Notes under the pieces: generated by a model | The model's input: only the letters and a program-made list of their open reading frames with translations | What the model was told of the DNA's origin: nothing | Database searches by the model: none | Shown: piece by piece, positions 35,779 to 44,571 of the stretch | How positions within the stretch are numbered: the stretch's first letter is position 1 | Layout of the letters: the number at the start of each line of letters is the position of its first letter | Assembly: GCF_022539405.1 (NCBI RefSeq) | Contig: NZ_CP054394.1 | Coordinates: 684,501-748,500 of the forward strand | DNA: 64,000 nt | Direction: 5' to 3' | Source: Natranaerofaba carboxydovora | Lineage (GTDB): Bacteria > Bacillota > Natranaerobiia > Natranaerobiales > Natranaerofabaceae | Program-made: the position numbers and the translations under genes

Positions 35779-36417
35779 TTAATCTTTTGAAGAAGCGATT
35801 CTTAAGAGAGCATTAACTGCGGCAGAAGCAATTGGGCTTCCGCCTTTGAACCCTTGTACAGTTATACTAGATAGATTTTCATTTAGAAGAGCTTCTTTTG
35901 ACTCTTTAGCTCCAATAAAACCTACAGGGACACCGATAATTAAAGCTGGCGTGATATTTTTTTTATTAAACATATCTAAAACTGCAAACAGTGCAGTTGG
36001 TGCATTTCCTATAGCTATAATTTGATTATTAAGAAAATCATCAAAGGTATACATTGCAGAAGCTGATCTGGTCTTACCTGTGTCTTCGGATATTTTATGT
36101 GTCTCAGGGTCATTTACCTTACACAAAACATCCCCGCCAAAATTTGAAAGGCGTTTTTTATCTATACCGGTCTTAACCATGTTTACATCAGTGATTATAC
36201 TGCACCCATTTTTTAATGCTTCTACACCTTTATCAACAGCATCTTTAGAAAAAGTTATGTCATTTCCTATTTCTAAATCACCAGTTGTATGAATAATTCG
36301 TTTTACAATTGGTAGTTCTTCCCTTGCAAAGTTTGTTAGGTCCACGTTTTTTTCGATAAATTTCATACTTTCCTTTTCTATTTCTGCAGGCTTTAGATTA
36401 TTTTCATATGCGGCCAT
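35779..36417 (-). CDS. cbiC: Precorrin-8X (cobalt-precorrin-8) methylmutase CbiC
   Basis: 212 residues. Moves the C11 methyl to C12 to make cobyrinate. The catalytic His is in KRIIHTTGDLE (near 43); GCSIITDVNMVKTGI, AIGNAPTALFAVLDM and IIGVPVGFIGAKESKE are the usual family blocks. ATG behind AAAGGAG. Last gene of the minus-strand cobalamin operon. Confidence 0.96.
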   Translation of the reverse strand: MAAYENNLKPAEIEKESMKFIEKNVDLTNFAREELPIVKRIIHTTGDLEIGNDITFSKDAVDKGVEALKNGCSIITDVNMVKTGIDKKRLSNFGGDVLCKVNDPETHKISEDTGKTRSASAMYTFDDFLNNQIIAIGNAPTALFAVLDMFNKKNITPALIIGVPVGFIGAKESKEALLNENLSSITVQGFKGGSPIASAAVNALLRIASSKD

Positions 36418-36449
36418 CCTGTTATATTCTCCTTTCCCTTGAATTCCCT

Positions 36450-36827
36450 TTAATTTTTAGAGTTTTCGGCTCTTTCTTTTAAGATAGGAACTAAACGTTC
36501 GTCTGCACCTATAGGGTCAGCTATTTGAAATGAAGTACTAGGGTATTTTTCTTTTAATTCATCAATTTTTTTGGGGATATCTTTTGTAAGATGTATACCT
36601 GGAAATAAAAAAACGGGTACCACAGTTATGTTGTTTACTTCTGTTTTCGAAATCTCTTCTATTGTGTCTTCAAGGGTTGGAGAGGTAAACTGTAAAAATG
36701 ATGAATAAATTGGATGTTCACTTTCCTTTTCAAGCATTTTAGCAAGGTCTTTTAAGATATTGTTTGCATCTTCCTTTTTACTCCCGTGTCCTAATAATAC
36801 TATTGCTTTTTCCTGAGCTTTTGTCAT
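36450..36827 (-). CDS. cbiX: Sirohydrochlorin cobaltochelatase, short form (CbiX)
   Basis: 125 residues, ATG behind AGGAGG. Inserts cobalt into sirohydrochlorin. The metal-binding His occurs in LLGHGSKKED near 13 and the second in FLFPGIHLTKDIP near 76. At this size it is the single-domain CbiXS form expected to work as a homodimer. It lies late in the operon although it acts early in the pathway. Confidence 0.92.
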   Translation of the reverse strand: MTKAQEKAIVLLGHGSKKEDANNILKDLAKMLEKESEHPIYSSFLQFTSPTLEDTIEEISKTEVNNITVVPVFLFPGIHLTKDIPKKIDELKEKYPSTSFQIADPIGADERLVPILKERAENSKN

Positions 36828-36855
36828 TTTGATAATTCCTCCTTATAAATGATAA

Positions 36856-37665
36856 TTAAGTAATGTTTGAAATCCAATCTAAGATTTCTTCTTTTGAGTG
36901 AGTAGTTAAAATATCTTTATAAACTGGCCTGTCTATTATAACAATATTTATATCGAGGTCTAGTGCTGCATGAATTTTTTCTGGAGTACCACCAGACTCT
37001 CCGCTGTCCTTGGTAACAATTACTGATATATTATAATTTTCTATTATAGCTTTATTTAGGTTATAATTTAAAGGTCCTTTTATTGCAATTATTTCATCTG
37101 GAGTAAGTCCTAGTTCTTGGCATTTTATAATACTATCTTTTTCTGGCAAGATTCTGGCATATAATTTTGGTTGGAAAGTGTATTCATCTTTATTATAGTT
37201 TTTATTAGTTAATAATGAGTTTCTAATCGTGACGAATGGTTCTAAGTTATTACTTCCAGTTGTCAAAAGCACCCTGTCACCAAGTGAAAAAGCCTTTTTC
37301 GCAGCTTCATCAAAATCTTTGACGTAGGATATATTTTCCTTTGCTTTTTGACCTTGCAGTTTTGTCCTTGGTCTTTCAAAGCGTATTAAAGGAATATCGC
37401 ATTTGTCACAGGCGGCTTTGGTATTGGATGTTACGTTTATTGAATATGGATGACTTGCATCTATTACAGCTTTAATGTTGTTATCTTCTAAGATTTTGTG
37501 CATTTTGTCGCCACAAAGCCTTGAACGGAAAGGCTTTAAGCCGTGTTTTGTGATTAAGTCTTTTCCGTATGAAGTGGCAGCGCTAATATAAATATTATAT
37601 CCTTTTTCCTCTAGGAAACTCCCTAAGATTATTGAATCTTCAGTGCCTCCTATGATAAGGATCAT
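36856..37665 (-). CDS. cbiJ: Cobalt-precorrin-6A reductase CbiJ
   Basis: 269 residues. CobK/CbiJ blocks: MILIIGGTEDSIILGSFL at the N-terminus, VIDASHPYSINVTSNTKAAC near 65, LIRFERP near 92, VLLTTGSNNLEPF near 130 and IVTKDSGESGGTPEKI near 218. NAD(P)H-dependent reduction of the ring. It overlaps the end of cbiH by four bases (translational coupling). Confidence 0.95.
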   Translation of the reverse strand: MILIIGGTEDSIILGSFLEEKGYNIYISAATSYGKDLITKHGLKPFRSRLCGDKMHKILEDNNIKAVIDASHPYSINVTSNTKAACDKCDIPLIRFERPRTKLQGQKAKENISYVKDFDEAAKKAFSLGDRVLLTTGSNNLEPFVTIRNSLLTNKNYNKDEYTFQPKLYARILPEKDSIIKCQELGLTPDEIIAIKGPLNYNLNKAIIENYNISVIVTKDSGESGGTPEKIHAALDLDINIVIIDRPVYKDILTTHSKEEILDWISNIT

Positions 37666-38492
37666 ATTTTATAACCCCTTGGAGTTATAAATTTGTCTAG
37701 TTCTATATAACTCTGAGAATTTCCTATTATTACAGTCGAGAGCATATCTACTTCGTCATAAGGTATTTGGCTAAGAGTAGTCAAAATAGCTCTTTCATTA
37801 GGACGTTTGCAATTTTTGACAATCCCAACCGGTGTATCATGGCTTTTTAATTCTAATAATAACTCAATAATAGTTTGAAATTGGACCTGTCTTTGGTTGC
37901 TTTTGGGGTTGTAAAGGGTTATAACAAAATCACCTTCTGCTGCTTTTTTTACCCTGTTTTTTATAACGTCGAAGGGTGTTAACAGATCACTTAAACTTAT
38001 CGTTACATAGTCATGCATGAGAGGTGCTCCAAGTACAGATGCAGATGCGTTTGAAGCGGTAAGGCCTGGAATAACCTCAACATCTATATTGTAATGTTTA
38101 CTAAGCTCTAAAATAGGCCCTGCCATACCATAAACACCAGGGTCACCACTAGAGACAACAGCTACTTTTTTTCCTTCAGAAGCAGTGTTAAGAGCTTTTT
38201 TGGCTCTTTCTATTTCTTTTTTCATCCCAAACTCCAAAAACTTCTTATCGCTAGTATCAAATTCAAAATTCTTGACCAGTTTTATATACGTTTTGTAACC
38301 GATTATAATTTCAGCTTTTTGTAGTGCATTCTTTGCTTCTATGGTTAGTGTGTGCTCTCCTCCGGGTCCAAGGCCCACAACGGCCAGGGAACCCTTGCTA
38401 GAGCTGTCGTTACATTCCTGGATTTGGATATCGTTTTCTTCATGATTACTGTACCTTTTTTCTGAGCTGCTTTTTTGGCTGCCGGTTCGCAA
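37662..38492 (-). CDS. cbiH: Cobalt-precorrin-3B C17-methyltransferase CbiH
   Basis: Up to 276 residues. Tetrapyrrole methylase fold with LAVVGLGPGGEHTLTIEA, VAVVSSGDPGVYGMA, VEVIPGLTASNASAS and LYNPKSNQRQ. The family start should be just before LAVVGLGPGG (about 38383), but the nearest in-frame start codon upstream is the TTG at 38492, giving a 36-residue extension inside the end of cbiG. No ATG, GTG or TTG with an RBS sits at the expected place, so the true start is unresolved. Confidence 0.9.
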   Translation of the reverse strand: MRTGSQKSSSEKRYSNHEENDIQIQECNDSSSKGSLAVVGLGPGGEHTLTIEAKNALQKAEIIIGYKTYIKLVKNFEFDTSDKKFLEFGMKKEIERAKKALNTASEGKKVAVVSSGDPGVYGMAGPILELSKHYNIDVEVIPGLTASNASASVLGAPLMHDYVTISLSDLLTPFDVIKNRVKKAAEGDFVITLYNPKSNQRQVQFQTIIELLLELKSHDTPVGIVKNCKRPNERAILTTLSQIPYDEVDMLSTVIIGNSQSYIELDKFITPRGYKI

Positions 38493-39460
38493 ACTCCACC
38501 AACTCCTATTATTTTATTTACAAATTTTGAATTTGTATATTCTGTTTGATAATCAGTTAACTCATCAGGTTCATAAAAAAATAAAGGTAGATTAAGATAG
38601 CGTGCTGCTTTTATCAGTCCAAACTCGCATCTTTTTTGTTTTACACTTGCGATTGCCCTAAGTGACTTGCTAGATATATTTACCTTATTTAGTACATTAT
38701 CTAGGTGTTCTAAGATCTCTTCAAAAGAGCTCCCTTTTCTACAACCTATCCCTGCTACGACACTTTTTGGTCTAAGGCAGAGTGTGTATGGGTGTGCAGG
38801 GTTTATTTTATCTGAGAGCACTACTTCAGGGATGTTTTTAGGAATGTTCTCTTTTGTATTGTCTGTATTTTTATAATCTGCTATGTCTTCACTTAAAAGG
38901 GTCTCTAATGTAAAATCAGAATATAATTCTGACTCTTTTTCTAGCTCTTCTTTGAAAGGTGAATCAATCTTCCAAATTATTTTTTCGCCCTTTATTATCT
39001 TTGAATTTATATCTAACAGCACTTTTCTGTTGTTATTATAATATTCTGGTGTCAAATTCCATCTACTTGCTAAATAATCAGGTGTCAATAAACCTTTTAG
39101 ATCACTTGTTGTTGTGATTACAGGGGTAGCTCCAAGGGTTCTGGCGATTTTTTCTGTTAGGATATTAGCACCGCCAAGATGACCGGATATCATACTAATG
39201 GCAAACTTTCCTTCTGTATCAACTACAACTACTGCGGGATCATTATACTTATCTACTAAAAAGGGTGCCACTTTTCTAATAGCTATCCCCATTGCTCCTA
39301 CTATAATTATCTGACGGTAACTTTTGAAAGCTAGTTCTAAAGCTTTGTCTAAAGAAAAAAATAAACTTGATTTTGGAAAAACATTATGAATCTTTTTTGC
39401 TATCTCAAAAGCCTGCTTGCCAGGGGCAAATATGGCGGGTCCTAACTGCCTATAATTCAT
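38345..39460 (-). CDS. cbiG: Cobalt-precorrin-5A hydrolase CbiG
   Basis: 371 residues, ATG at 39460. Opens the delta-lactone ring and releases acetaldehyde. N-terminal part with IIVGAMGIAIRKVAPFLVDKYNDPAVVVVD and FAISMISGHLGGANILTEKIA; C-terminal CbiG domain with VVAGIGCRKGSSFEEI and GVGGVCEPAAKKAA. The last 35 or so residues (PWPLWALDPEESTH) are read in another frame from the start of CbiH, an unusually deep overlap. Confidence 0.95.
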   Translation of the reverse strand: MNYRQLGPAIFAPGKQAFEIAKKIHNVFPKSSLFFSLDKALELAFKSYRQIIIVGAMGIAIRKVAPFLVDKYNDPAVVVVDTEGKFAISMISGHLGGANILTEKIARTLGATPVITTTSDLKGLLTPDYLASRWNLTPEYYNNNRKVLLDINSKIIKGEKIIWKIDSPFKEELEKESELYSDFTLETLLSEDIADYKNTDNTKENIPKNIPEVVLSDKINPAHPYTLCLRPKSVVAGIGCRKGSSFEEILEHLDNVLNKVNISSKSLRAIASVKQKRCEFGLIKAARYLNLPLFFYEPDELTDYQTEYTNSKFVNKIIGVGGVCEPAAKKAAQKKGTVIMKKTISKSRNVTTALARVPWPLWALDPEESTH

Positions 39461-39496
39461 GGCTCTTACTCCTTTGAATGACTTTTTGCACCAGAA

Positions 39497-40297
39497 TCAA
39501 TTATTAGTTTTATTTCTGTAACCGTGTTCAAAATCTGGATGATATAGTTTTGAATCCTTATAAGCGTTTTTATCTGCGTCTAATACTTCTCCTACCATAA
39601 TTAAAGCGGTTTTTTCTATTTTAGCTTCTTTAACTTTTTCTTCAATGTTACTCAAAGTTCCCTTAATAATTTTTTCTTCTGGCCAGGTGGCTTTATATAT
39701 TACTGCAGTAGGGGTAGCGTCTGTCATGCCGCCTTCTTTTAGCTCTTCAACTACCTTGCCAACATCTTGTATACTTAAGTATAAGCATAGTGTTGCATTG
39801 TGAGCGGCCAAATCTTTTAGGTCTTCTTCATTAGAATGTGAAGTTTTCCCTTTGACCCTTGTCAAAATCACAGTCTGGGTTATATCGGGTAGTGTAAGCT
39901 GACGTCCTAGACTTGCTGCACTTCCCTGAAAGGCGCTTATGCCTGGTATTACTTTAGTTTCTATATCTTTTTCATACAGAGCATCTTGCTGTTCCTGGAT
40001 TGCTCCGTAGAGGGAAGGGTCGCCTGTATGCAATCTGACAACCATTTTACCATCAAACACATATTCAGTAATAAGCTCAACTACTTCATCTTTTGTCATA
40101 TTGGCACTGTCATAAGTTTTACAGCTATCTTTTTTTACATTTAACAGCTCAGTGTTAATTAGTGAGCCGGTATAGACTATAAGGTCAGCATTTTGAAGGA
40201 GTTTATCACCTTTTTTGGTGATTAAATCAGGATCTCCAGGACCTGCACCGACAAAATAAACCGGATATCTGCGATTGTCTTTATTTTCTTTTTGCAA
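39497..40297 (-). CDS. cbiF: Cobalt-precorrin-4 C11-methyltransferase CbiF
   Basis: About 266 residues. Methylase fold: VYFVGAGPGDPDLITKKG, LIVYTGSLI, VVRLHTGDPSLYGAIQEQ, KVIPGISAFQGSAASLGRQLTLP and RVKGKT are diagnostic of CbiF/CobM. GCAGGTG at 40304-40310 favours the TTG at 40297 as start; a GTG at 40306 overlaps the RBS. The start lies within the end of cbiL. Confidence 0.95.
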   Translation of the reverse strand: MQKENKDNRRYPVYFVGAGPGDPDLITKKGDKLLQNADLIVYTGSLINTELLNVKKDSCKTYDSANMTKDEVVELITEYVFDGKMVVRLHTGDPSLYGAIQEQQDALYEKDIETKVIPGISAFQGSAASLGRQLTLPDITQTVILTRVKGKTSHSNEEDLKDLAAHNATLCLYLSIQDVGKVVEELKEGGMTDATPTAVIYKATWPEEKIIKGTLSNIEEKVKEAKIEKTALIMVGEVLDADKNAYKDSKLYHPDFEHGYRNKTNN

Positions 40298-41066
40298 TCT
40301 GATCACCTGCCATATTTGGTATTCTTGGATTTACTATTATAGTGGAAAAATAATCTATCTTTTCACCTTTTAGGTCTTCAAGATTTGTAATAATGGTTTC
40401 TTGATCTTGTCCTAACCTTGACATCAAAACTGCTTCGTGAGCTCTATCTGCTTCTATTAATTGACTTAACAGTCCTTCAAAATTTGAAGAAACTTTCATA
40501 AATACTATTGTCTCGTAGTTTAACAGTTCATTTTGGTAGGTGCTATCTTTTTCTACAGGTATTACAATAACCTTTTCATCTCCTAACACCAGGGGAAGGT
40601 TAATCCTACTGCTGATTGCGCTAAAAGAATAAATCCCCGGGATAGTTTCTACAGGATAGTTAGGATAGTTGTCACTTATTATTTCAAGGAGATAACCGTA
40701 GGTACTATAAAGAGTAGGGTCACCTAATGTAATTATAGAAACAGTTTTGTTTTTATTTAACTTGTCAATTATTATATCGACTGCTTTATCCCAATATGCT
40801 TTAAGTTCGTCTTTATTTCGTTTCATGGGGAATATTAGATCTTCAGTTTCTGGCATTTTGTCAGTACAGCTAAACTCTTCAAAAGCCTTTTTTGTTATAT
40901 CATAAGCAAGGCTGTCCTTTTCAGGGGTTGCTTTGGGGATAAATAATACATCACTTTCCTCCAAAGCTTTTAATGCTTTTAGAGTTAAAAGTCCTGGCTC
41001 ACCAGGCCCAATACCTATTCCATATAATTTAGCTGTGGAGTTTTTTGAACTGGTTTCACTATTCAT
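40281..41066 (-). CDS. cbiL: Cobalt-precorrin-2 C20-methyltransferase CbiL
   Basis: 261 residues, ATG behind GAGGTG. Methylase fold: LYGIGIGPGEPGLLTLKALKAL at the N-terminus, VLFIPKA, VSIITLGDPTLYSTYGYL, VETIPGIYSFSAISSRINLPL. These fit CbiL/CobI. A structured intergenic region of 170 bases separates it from cbiET. Confidence 0.95.
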   Translation of the reverse strand: MNSETSSKNSTAKLYGIGIGPGEPGLLTLKALKALEESDVLFIPKATPEKDSLAYDITKKAFEEFSCTDKMPETEDLIFPMKRNKDELKAYWDKAVDIIIDKLNKNKTVSIITLGDPTLYSTYGYLLEIISDNYPNYPVETIPGIYSFSAISSRINLPLVLGDEKVIVIPVEKDSTYQNELLNYETIVFMKVSSNFEGLLSQLIEADRAHEAVLMSRLGQDQETIITNLEDLKGEKIDYFSTIIVNPRIPNMAGDQIAKRK

Positions 41067-41121
41067 TGTTTTTTCACCTCAAAAATTATCGTTTTCCAAG
41101 AATTTAAGACTATTAACAAAT

Positions 41122-41165
41122 CAAAAAAATTTTGTTTCATATTAACTTTTGCACTAAGATCAAGT
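41122..41165 (+). repeat. Intergenic repeat, copy C (weakest)
   Basis: TTTTGTTTCATAT, then CTTTTGCACTAAGATCAA on the plus strand, resembles the repeat before cobS (48332-48376) and before cobO (51340-51383), but with more mismatches. Here it lies between minus-strand genes. Confidence 0.4.
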
Positions 41166-41242
41166 TTAGCTGCATACTATTAGCGAACTTTTAATTTGTA
41201 TGCTTTTTACAAATCCTAGTGAGCGTTGGTATGCAGCTAAAC
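41164..41242 (-). other. Structured intergenic hairpin between cbiET and cbiL
   Basis: GTTTAGCTGCATAC (41164-41177) and GTATGCAGCTAAAC (41229-41242) are a perfect 14-bp inverted repeat enclosing about 51 bases, within which ATTTGTA/TACAAAT forms an inner hairpin. The outer arm covers the cbiET stop codon. It could be a terminator-like or processing element, or a small mobile palindrome. Confidence 0.6.
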
Positions 41243-42523
41243 GCTTTTTGTGGCTGTAATTATAGAAACAGGATTCTTACTTTTCCATAGTGATACGGCT
41301 CCGAGGCTTTCAAGATTATTAACCTGTAGGCTTGTAACGTCTATGGTCCAGTTTTTGTTATTTTTTAAATAATTATAAGCCTTTTCAAAAGTTTCAAAGG
41401 CAATTGTAGGTATAACAACAGCACCTTCAAATTTATTTTGCTCTTCTAAATAATTAATAATTTCGATTATCTTTTTGTCACTACCACCGATTACAACTCT
41501 ATCAGGGTTTGGCAGTTCTTTTAATACTTCCGGTGCTTTCCCTCTGATGGGTATAACCTGGGGGCAATTAAATTTTTCTATATTTTTTTTGATTAATTTT
41601 ACTGCTTCATCCTTGTGATCGATAGCATAAACAGCTCCGCTGGTTCCGATGTTTAATGCTCCCTGTATAGATATAGAACCTGTACCGGCTCCGATATCCC
41701 AAATAGTTGCTCCTTTGAAAAGATTTAACTTGGCAAGGATTATAGTTCTTATCTCTTCTTTTGTCATAGGAACTTTTTCTCTGATAAATTCGCTATCCTT
41801 GATCATTATGTTTGTATAAGAACCATCAATGTTATCATTATTATTAACTTTAGAATGATTTCTAGCATTGCTGGTAGAGCAACTATTAGTAAAGACTAAG
41901 AGACAATCTTTTTTTGGTGAATAGCTATCAAGATTTTTTATAGTAGTTTTTAAAACTTCTTCTTCTGGAAGGGTAAGATTTGCACAGATTGCCACTTCCT
42001 GATCTTCTGGGATATTGTTTTGAAGAAGTTTTTCTTTAAGCTCGTGAGTATCAAGGTTACCCAAAAGAACGCAGGTCTTATCTTGATTTCGTAAATGTTG
42101 ACAAAGTTTAGAAAGATTTTCGCTTCTGCCGTGAAGGCTTAAGATTACCCCGTCATGCCATATTTCATTTAATCTTGCAAAAGCCACCTGAATCGAGCTA
42201 ATCCCGGGGATAATATTGAAACTTTCCCCGGGGAATTTCTTTTTTAATAGGGATAATAAACTATAAAAACCGGGATCTCCGGTAAGTAAAATAGTAGCTT
42301 CTAAACCTTTATTAAAAACCTTTTCCTCTAAAAAATCAATGACTTCATTTAAATTTTTATCAAAAATAAATTTTTCTTTAGGGTTTGAGTTAATTTTATC
42401 AGAAATAATAGCGGTTTTTTCGCTAGCTACAATTATACTTGCATTTTCTATTTTGGTTTTAGCGATAGGAAGGAGGTAGTCTTCACTTCCTGTTCCACAT
42501 CCTACTATGTTTATTTGTCCCAT
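41237..42523 (-). CDS. cbiET: Fused cobalt-precorrin C5,C15-methyltransferase/decarboxylase CbiET
   Basis: About 428 residues. CbiE domain (1-200): INIVGCGTGSEDYLLPIAK, ATILLTGDPGFYSLL, FNIIPGISSIQVAFARL. CbiT domain (250-428): MTKEEIRTIILAKL, ATIWDIGAGTGSISIQGA (AdoMet motif), AVYAIDHKDEAV and VVIGGSDKKI. Together they methylate C5 and C15 and decarboxylate the C12 acetate. CCCTCTTT at 42531-42538 (minus strand AAAGAGGG) favours ATG 42523 over ATG 42529. Confidence 0.96.
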   Translation of the reverse strand: MGQINIVGCGTGSEDYLLPIAKTKIENASIIVASEKTAIISDKINSNPKEKFIFDKNLNEVIDFLEEKVFNKGLEATILLTGDPGFYSLLSLLKKKFPGESFNIIPGISSIQVAFARLNEIWHDGVILSLHGRSENLSKLCQHLRNQDKTCVLLGNLDTHELKEKLLQNNIPEDQEVAICANLTLPEEEVLKTTIKNLDSYSPKKDCLLVFTNSCSTSNARNHSKVNNNDNIDGSYTNIMIKDSEFIREKVPMTKEEIRTIILAKLNLFKGATIWDIGAGTGSISIQGALNIGTSGAVYAIDHKDEAVKLIKKNIEKFNCPQVIPIRGKAPEVLKELPNPDRVVIGGSDKKIIEIINYLEEQNKFEGAVVIPTIAFETFEKAYNYLKNNKNWTIDVTSLQVNNLESLGAVSLWKSKNPVSIITATKSV

Positions 42524-44547
42524 TTCCATCCCTCTTTTTCACATATAGTTTTAGCTTTTTGGCTGGCTGCAAGTATATTACCACTTCTATCCGTTAAAAT
42601 AGCGCCAACATTTAAGTCATTTTTTACCAACTCTTCACAGTTGGCTGTTATTTTTTCTGCGATGGAGTTAAGAATTTTGCCAGTATCAGTGTCATTATTG
42701 CCTTCGTCATCATCTTTTAAAAAGCTTAGCATCTCTTCGGTGGTATTAGAGTGATATAGTCTTTCTATAAGTTTTTGGCTTGCCCCGTTTAGTGCAGAGT
42801 GGGTAATAAAAACTTCTTTTCTTGCATCAGCCATCCTACTGTGAGTTTGATAGATTCCGGCTGCAATCTTACTTAGTTTGCCAATATGGCCAAATAGCAA
42901 GATATCGCTGTCATCATCTAATATTTCAGTAGCTGATGATAACATGTATCCAACAAAATTACCAATGAATACAATGTTTTCTTCAGGTATGTTTATAGCT
43001 TTAGCATTATTTTCACCGATTTTGCCCGGTGTGAAGACAGCAGTGCTTAAGTTTTGTGCTTTTATCTGATGCAGCTGCATGTATAACGAGTCCCTGTAGG
43101 CTTCAGTAGACATAGGTTCTACAATACCTGTCGTTCCAAGGATTGATATACCGTCCATTATACCTAATTTTTCGTTTAGGGTTTTTTTGGCTATTTTATC
43201 GCCACCTGGCACCCATATAGTTACTTTTGCACCATTATCTAATGGGAGAATTTCTTTTAAGTTGTCTTCTATCATTTTTTTAGGTCCAGGATTAATAGCT
43301 GCATCACCTTTTTTTGCCGGAAGTCCTGGTTTAGTTACTGTTCCTACTCCATGTCCGCCTTCTATTTCGACTTCCCCAGTTTTATATGTCAGTTCTACCT
43401 CTGCCATAATCATAAGATTATGAGTGACATCAGGGTCATCTCCACCATCTTTTCTAACACCGCAGTGGAATGTGTTATCTCTTGATGGAGGAGCTATACT
43501 GCTGCAGGCGATGTCAATTTTTAAGTTTTGGCCGTTTAAAGTTTTTATTTGTACCTCACCTGGACATTTGTGATTTATTAAAGAATATAGAGCGCCTTTA
43601 GCTGCTGCACATGCTGTACTTCCTGTAGTAAAGCCTTTTTTTAGGTTGCCTGATTTTTTCTCTGGTGTTTTTTTTGCTTTAGGGCTTTCGCTGTAGAACT
43701 TTTTGATCTTAGCGTTTTCTTTTAACAGCTCATCCTTGGCCTGTCCAATTGTAAGGGGTAGTGTACTTTCTAAACCTTGTTCAGATTGAATAATCTCATA
43801 TAGATGAGAGATTCTTGGCAGTCTTAACCCGGCTTTTCTTAGGGTGTTTTTAGTTTTGGGATTGATTACATCTTTTAGAGGGCCTTGTTTCTTAACTTCT
43901 CCTTCTTGTAAAATAATTAGCTCATCAGCTGCTAAAGGAATTAAATCTACATCCTGAGTTGCCATAAAAATAGTGATTTGTCTTTCTTTATTTAATCTTT
44001 TAAAAAGCTTTAGAAGGTTTGAAGCTGTCATCGGGTCAAGACCTGCAGTAGGTTCGTCAAGTAACAACAATTCGGGGTCCATGGCTAGGACCCCTGCAAG
44101 AGCTACACGTTTTTTTTGGCCAAAACTTAATTGATCGATACTTCTATTTTTGAGGTCTAGGGCGCCGACCTGCCCAAGGGCTTTATTGGCTTTGCTTTTT
44201 GCTTCTTCAGGTGATAGTCCGCTGTTAAGGGGACCAAATGCTACATCTTCTAAAACATTGTTGACAAATAACTGATCTTCGGGATTTTGAAAAACCATCC
44301 CGATTATACTATAGAGTTCTTCATCTTTATAATCGTTAAGTTCTCTGCCATTTAGTAATATGTTGCCATCGGATGCTTTTTTTAACGGAGTTAATCTTGA
44401 GATTATATTTAACAAAGTAGATTTACCGGATCCATTAACCCCCAAAAGTCCGTAAAATTTGCCTTTGCCAATTGTTAAATTGATATCTTTTAATGCTTGG
44501 ATATTACCTGGATAGGTATATGAGATTTTTTTTAGTTCTAATTCCAT
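42511..44547 (-). CDS. CbiO-CbiD fusion: cobalt ABC ATPase plus cobalt-precorrin-5B methyltransferase
   Basis: 678 residues in one uninterrupted frame. The N-terminal 270 residues are an ECF-type ABC ATPase (CbiO): Walker A LLGVNGSGKSTLLNII near 35, Q-loop MVFQNPEDQLF near 85, signature LSFGQKKRVALAGVLAMDPE near 140, Walker B LLLLDEPTAGLDP. After a Lys-rich linker (about 270-300), CbiD begins: KKGFTTGSTACAAAKGAL, CSSIAPPSRDN, CGVRKDGGDDPDVTH, GVGTVTKPGLP, GTTGIVEPMS and LLFGHIGKLSKIAAGIYQTHS. Both halves have complete motifs. These are normally separate proteins with unrelated tasks. Confidence 0.93.
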   Translation of the reverse strand: MELELKKISYTYPGNIQALKDINLTIGKGKFYGLLGVNGSGKSTLLNIISRLTPLKKASDGNILLNGRELNDYKDEELYSIIGMVFQNPEDQLFVNNVLEDVAFGPLNSGLSPEEAKSKANKALGQVGALDLKNRSIDQLSFGQKKRVALAGVLAMDPELLLLDEPTAGLDPMTASNLLKLFKRLNKERQITIFMATQDVDLIPLAADELIILQEGEVKKQGPLKDVINPKTKNTLRKAGLRLPRISHLYEIIQSEQGLESTLPLTIGQAKDELLKENAKIKKFYSESPKAKKTPEKKSGNLKKGFTTGSTACAAAKGALYSLINHKCPGEVQIKTLNGQNLKIDIACSSIAPPSRDNTFHCGVRKDGGDDPDVTHNLMIMAEVELTYKTGEVEIEGGHGVGTVTKPGLPAKKGDAAINPGPKKMIEDNLKEILPLDNGAKVTIWVPGGDKIAKKTLNEKLGIMDGISILGTTGIVEPMSTEAYRDSLYMQLHQIKAQNLSTAVFTPGKIGENNAKAINIPEENIVFIGNFVGYMLSSATEILDDDSDILLFGHIGKLSKIAAGIYQTHSRMADARKEVFITHSALNGASQKLIERLYHSNTTEEMLSFLKDDDEGNNDTDTGKILNSIAEKITANCEELVKNDLNVGAILTDRSGNILAASQKAKTICEKEGWKWDK

Positions 44548-44571
44548 AATTAACTACACCTCTGTATTACA

